NCBI GenBank assembly: GCA_030272585.1
Contig: BSYQ01000001.1
Coordinates: forward strand, 2,418,001-2,482,000
Source: Bryopsis sp. KO-2023
Taxonomy: Eukaryota > Chlorophyta > Ulvophyceae > Bryopsidales > Bryopsidaceae
Direction: 5' to 3'
Length of the DNA stretch: 64,000 bases
A program made the position numbers and the translations under genes. Under the pieces are notes generated by a model. The model did not search any database. It saw only the letters and a program-made list of their open reading frames with translations, and was not told the origin of the DNA. Positions 61,235 through 64,000 of the stretch are shown one piece after another (position 1 is the first letter of the stretch; each line of letters begins with the position of its first letter).

Positions 61235-63977
61235 ATGGGGAAAGGCAAAAAACGCCACGAGGCCGGGCCAGCTCAAAAGGAGCAGAATGCGGTATTTGAT
61301 GAATTTGCAGACTCGATTTTTCTCTCCCTCTCGTCGTGAGGCGATCGTTTTTCTATGAAGTGCTTGAGCAGAATAATTCGTTCCATAAAATTTCCCAAGT
61401 CAGTGCTTTCATGACCACATAGAGTGGAAATTTCTGTTTTGGGTTGCTTTCCACCCTCTGTCTGGATTCGGTGGTGCTGCTGTTGTGTCAGAGAAGAAAG
61501 AATGTTTTTTTCAAGGAATGTTGGTGGTTGAATCAGGGAGAGGTCGAGGATGTGGAGCCTTCGAGCAGCGATTCCTCAGGAGTCGAGGTATGGCATGTGT
61601 AAGGATGCGAAAAAAAAAGTGAAAAAGAGTGATGTGTGTTCCACAGCAGTTGAGATAGCTTGAACAGAAATATATAAAAACGAATCCTTTGGCAGGAATC
61701 TCGGAAAATATGATTTCTTGTATCGTTTACCCCTCGTACTAAGTCCAGACATTCCCAAAACTGATTGAGTTTTTAGAATTGTTCATCTTTTTCGATTCAG
61801 TTTGCCTTGCCTCCCCACCACAGCAACTCAAACAACCCATCTTGGGGCAAATGAAATAATAAATAAAATTATTTGTAATGTAATCCTTAGATTACATTTG
61901 ACCTGAGCTGCGTTGAGCTGTATTTTCCCGGTCCTGACTTTTCTGTCTTGTTTGGCATTGGGGGTGAACCCAGGACACAGGCCGAATATCACGAACGAAG
62001 GAGAACAAGTTTCTGGAGAATTTGCTTCGAATCAGGAGGAAAGACAAAGATATTTTCGAAAAGGATACAAAGCTGTTCAGTTCTTCGTCCGAGGACGAGG
62101 AAGAGGGGGCGCTGTCAGAAGACGGCCAAGATCAGGAAACCGAGCCGGCTCCTCTTTACCTGAAAGATGTGCAAACTGGAAGGGTAAGGATCGAACGAAA
62201 TGGACAGTCAAAGCAACGGAAAGTCCAATGGATTCTAATGATGTGCATAGTTCCCCAAAGACAACTGCTAGGGTGGAAAACCCTTGGTTATCTCCTTGAC
62301 AGAATAACCACAGGGTTGGATCCATATATATTGGCAGAAAGGAATTTAGGGCTGGTAAATCTGAAGTTCACTGGGATTGAGTGGTGTGTTTGCATATAGC
62401 TCATGACGGAAGGTGCCGATGTTTTTTCGACATCGGAGGAAGAGGAGGAGGAGGAGGACGACGATGATGCTGAAGGATTGGTGGAGGGTGCAGGCAGCGG
62501 TTACGATGAGGGAAAGCGTCTGGGCAACAGGATTCGCCGATTGAACTACAACCAGGATCAAAAACTCCTTCGCTCCCAGTTTCTCGAAGCCGCCGCACAG
62601 TCCGGGGAAGAATCCGATGGAAATGATTTCGGAGGGCTCATGAGGGTGGATCGAGATGAACCGTCCTCCGAGGAAGACGAGGAGGAGGTGGCCAAGACCA
62701 AGGCGTTGCTGGATAATTTGTTCGACAAAGGGGAGAGTTTGACCAAGGATGATGCGTTCCTGAAGGATTTCATCGCCAATCAGCAGTGGGTGGAGGCGGA
62801 GCTGTCAGGAGAGGAAGGCGAGGATGAGGGGCCGGATCCTAACAAAGACGAGGAGTTTCTGGAAAAGGCGGACACCTACGAAGCCACGTACAATTACCGA
62901 TTCGAGGTTGGTGGGATGTCAGTCATCGTCCTCAAGCAGCATGCGTGAGGTTGGATTTTTTTTGTTGTTGGTTTAAATGTTTGGTCGATGTGTGTTTAGG
63001 AGCCGGGATCTGCTCAAATCGTGACCTACCCGAGGTTTTCCAGCACGTCGCTAAGGAAAACGGAGGGCAAAAGGAAGCGGCGAAGGGAAAAGAAAAAACA
63101 GAAAAAAGCTGAGAAGATGGAAAAAGATTTGCTGGCTTTGAAGACCGAGAAAAATTTGAAAAGGAAGCAGATCCAGAGCAAGTAAGGGATGGGGCAGCAA
63201 GGTTCCTTGATTTTTTCGTCAGAAATATAATTTGTTTCTGTGATCATGGGTTGCTTTGAAATGATTCGGCCCTGGGGAAGAAGAGACAGGCTTATTTTTT
63301 TTTCTGCTGTGCGTAATAAAAGTTTCTGTAAACTTTTTGATCGGTAGGATCGAAGAGCTTTCCGCTGCAGCTGGTGGAGGTGCCCCAACGAAAGACCTTC
63401 TTGATGAGCTGCTGAAAGGAGATTTCGACATGGACGATTGGGATGCCAGGATGGCAGCCACATACAACGATGACTACTATGAGGTGAAAATCAATATATA
63501 TTCATTTAAAAAAATAATAATTCTACCATTGATAATAGAACTCCCCCTCAAGTGCACTTTGTGTGTTGAACCTTGACCAGAGCATTCCTGCTGTTACTTT
63601 CTCACAGTCTTTTAACTTTCTGAGGTCTAATTTAGCGCTGCCTGAGAATTTTCCCTGTCGTCTTTTTTCGGGATACTTTTTATATTAATTTTCTGGGGAT
63701 GTGTCTGAGAGAGCGTTATTTTCAAATTTTTTTATTTATTTTTTTCGTGGTGCCTCAGCATGACGATGGTGAATGGGATGGAGCCCCAAAAGATGAAACC
63801 AAAAAAGACGCTGTTGATGGCGATGAAGCTGAGGAGGGGGACCACAAGAGGCAAAAAGCAACAAGGGAAATATCTTCGGAAGGCCGTGCAGAACTCCAGA
63901 ATCTGATTCAGGATTACTACGGTTTGGACCACGAGGAAAACATCGATGGTGTGAAGTGTCGATTCAGATATGTGCAG
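61235..63977 (+). CDS. KRI1: KRI1 ribosome biogenesis factor (truncated by window end)
   Basis: Supported exons: 61537-61587, 61974-62183, 62400-62906, 63000-63181, 63348-63483 and 63759-63977, the last followed by GTGAGT, so the gene continues beyond the window. A first exon 61235-61291 (MGKGKKRHEAGPAQKEQNA) fits the phase but is only a guess. KRI1 is a nucleolar factor of small-subunit rRNA processing. Family blocks in order: KDKDIFEKDTKLFSSSSEDE, PAPLYLKDVQTGR, an acidic run of Glu/Asp, FLKDFIANQQW, DEEFLEKADTYEATYNYRFE, EPGSAQIVTYPRF followed by a Lys/Arg-rich helix, and DDWDARMAATYNDDYY. The order matches human and yeast KRI1. Alternating acidic and basic low-complexity segments are normal for the family. 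Confidence 0.88.
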
Positions 63978-64000
63978 GTGAGTGGGGTCCAGAGGGGGGG

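Noticed and set aside
1..64000. CRISPR arrays, bacterial operons, rRNA genes, plastid or viral genomes
   Set aside because: No regularly spaced repeats, no ribosome-binding-site pattern, and pervasive spliceosomal introns rule out prokaryotic or organellar DNA.

Overview
This window is nuclear DNA from a eukaryote, most likely a flagellated photosynthetic green-lineage alga. Nearly every gene is split into short exons by GT-AG introns of about 75-450 bases, so no prokaryotic operon logic applies. The green affinity rests on a plant-type ALKBH9/10 RNA demethylase, a plant-type MnmA, a plastid protoporphyrinogen oxidase, chloroplast SRP54, a chloroplast RPI4-like protein, and nuclear Ycf49-like and (tentatively) Ycf55/DUF3685-like proteins. 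The flagellum is inferred from jouberin/AHI1, an animal-type tubby protein and a FAM184 coiled-coil protein. I could not assign a genus. All exon borders were derived by hand from splice consensus, reading-phase continuity and remembered family conservation; no alignment or search was run.

Layout, left to right. 2.1-5.1 kb: ALKBH9/10-like demethylase (+). 6.0-6.8 kb: unknown 250-aa protein (-). 7.7-9.5 kb: MnmA (+). 10.2-15.0 kb: unknown coiled-coil plus helical protein (+). 15.0-25.3 kb: gene-poor DNA holding a pair of direct ~0.5-kb repeats. 25.3-25.9 kb: Tim17-family protein resembling complex I subunit B14.7 (-), then a possible small gene (-). 27.0-29.4 kb: DUF3685/Ycf55-like protein (+). 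30.2-31.1 kb: disordered TP/SP-rich protein (-). 31.5-34.4 kb: protoporphyrinogen oxidase (-), divergent from chloroplast SRP54 at 34.6-37.9 kb (+). 38.9-42.4 kb: jouberin (-), divergent from an RPI4-like protein ending at 44.9 kb (+). 45.9-46.9 kb: multi-membrane-span unknown (-). 47.8-49.7 kb: metacaspase relative lacking its catalytic residues (+). 51.3-52.5 kb: Ycf49-like protein (-). 52.7-53.1 kb: Cys-rich exon(s) (+). 53.3-55.0 kb: tubby (+), tail to tail with FAM184 at 55.3-60.8 kb (-). 61.2 kb to the edge: KRI1 ribosome biogenesis factor (+, cut by the window end).

Two functional themes recur: plastid biogenesis and tetrapyrrole chemistry (PPOX, cpSRP54, Ycf49-like, DUF3685-like, RPI4-like) and cilium/flagellum biology (AHI1, tubby, FAM184). 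Strand alternates often, giving several head-to-head pairs with short spacers. The most unusual items are the metacaspase with neither Cys nor His of its dyad, an RPI-family protein without the canonical active-site motifs, three GC-AG introns, the duplicated repeat pair, and three sizeable proteins I could not identify.
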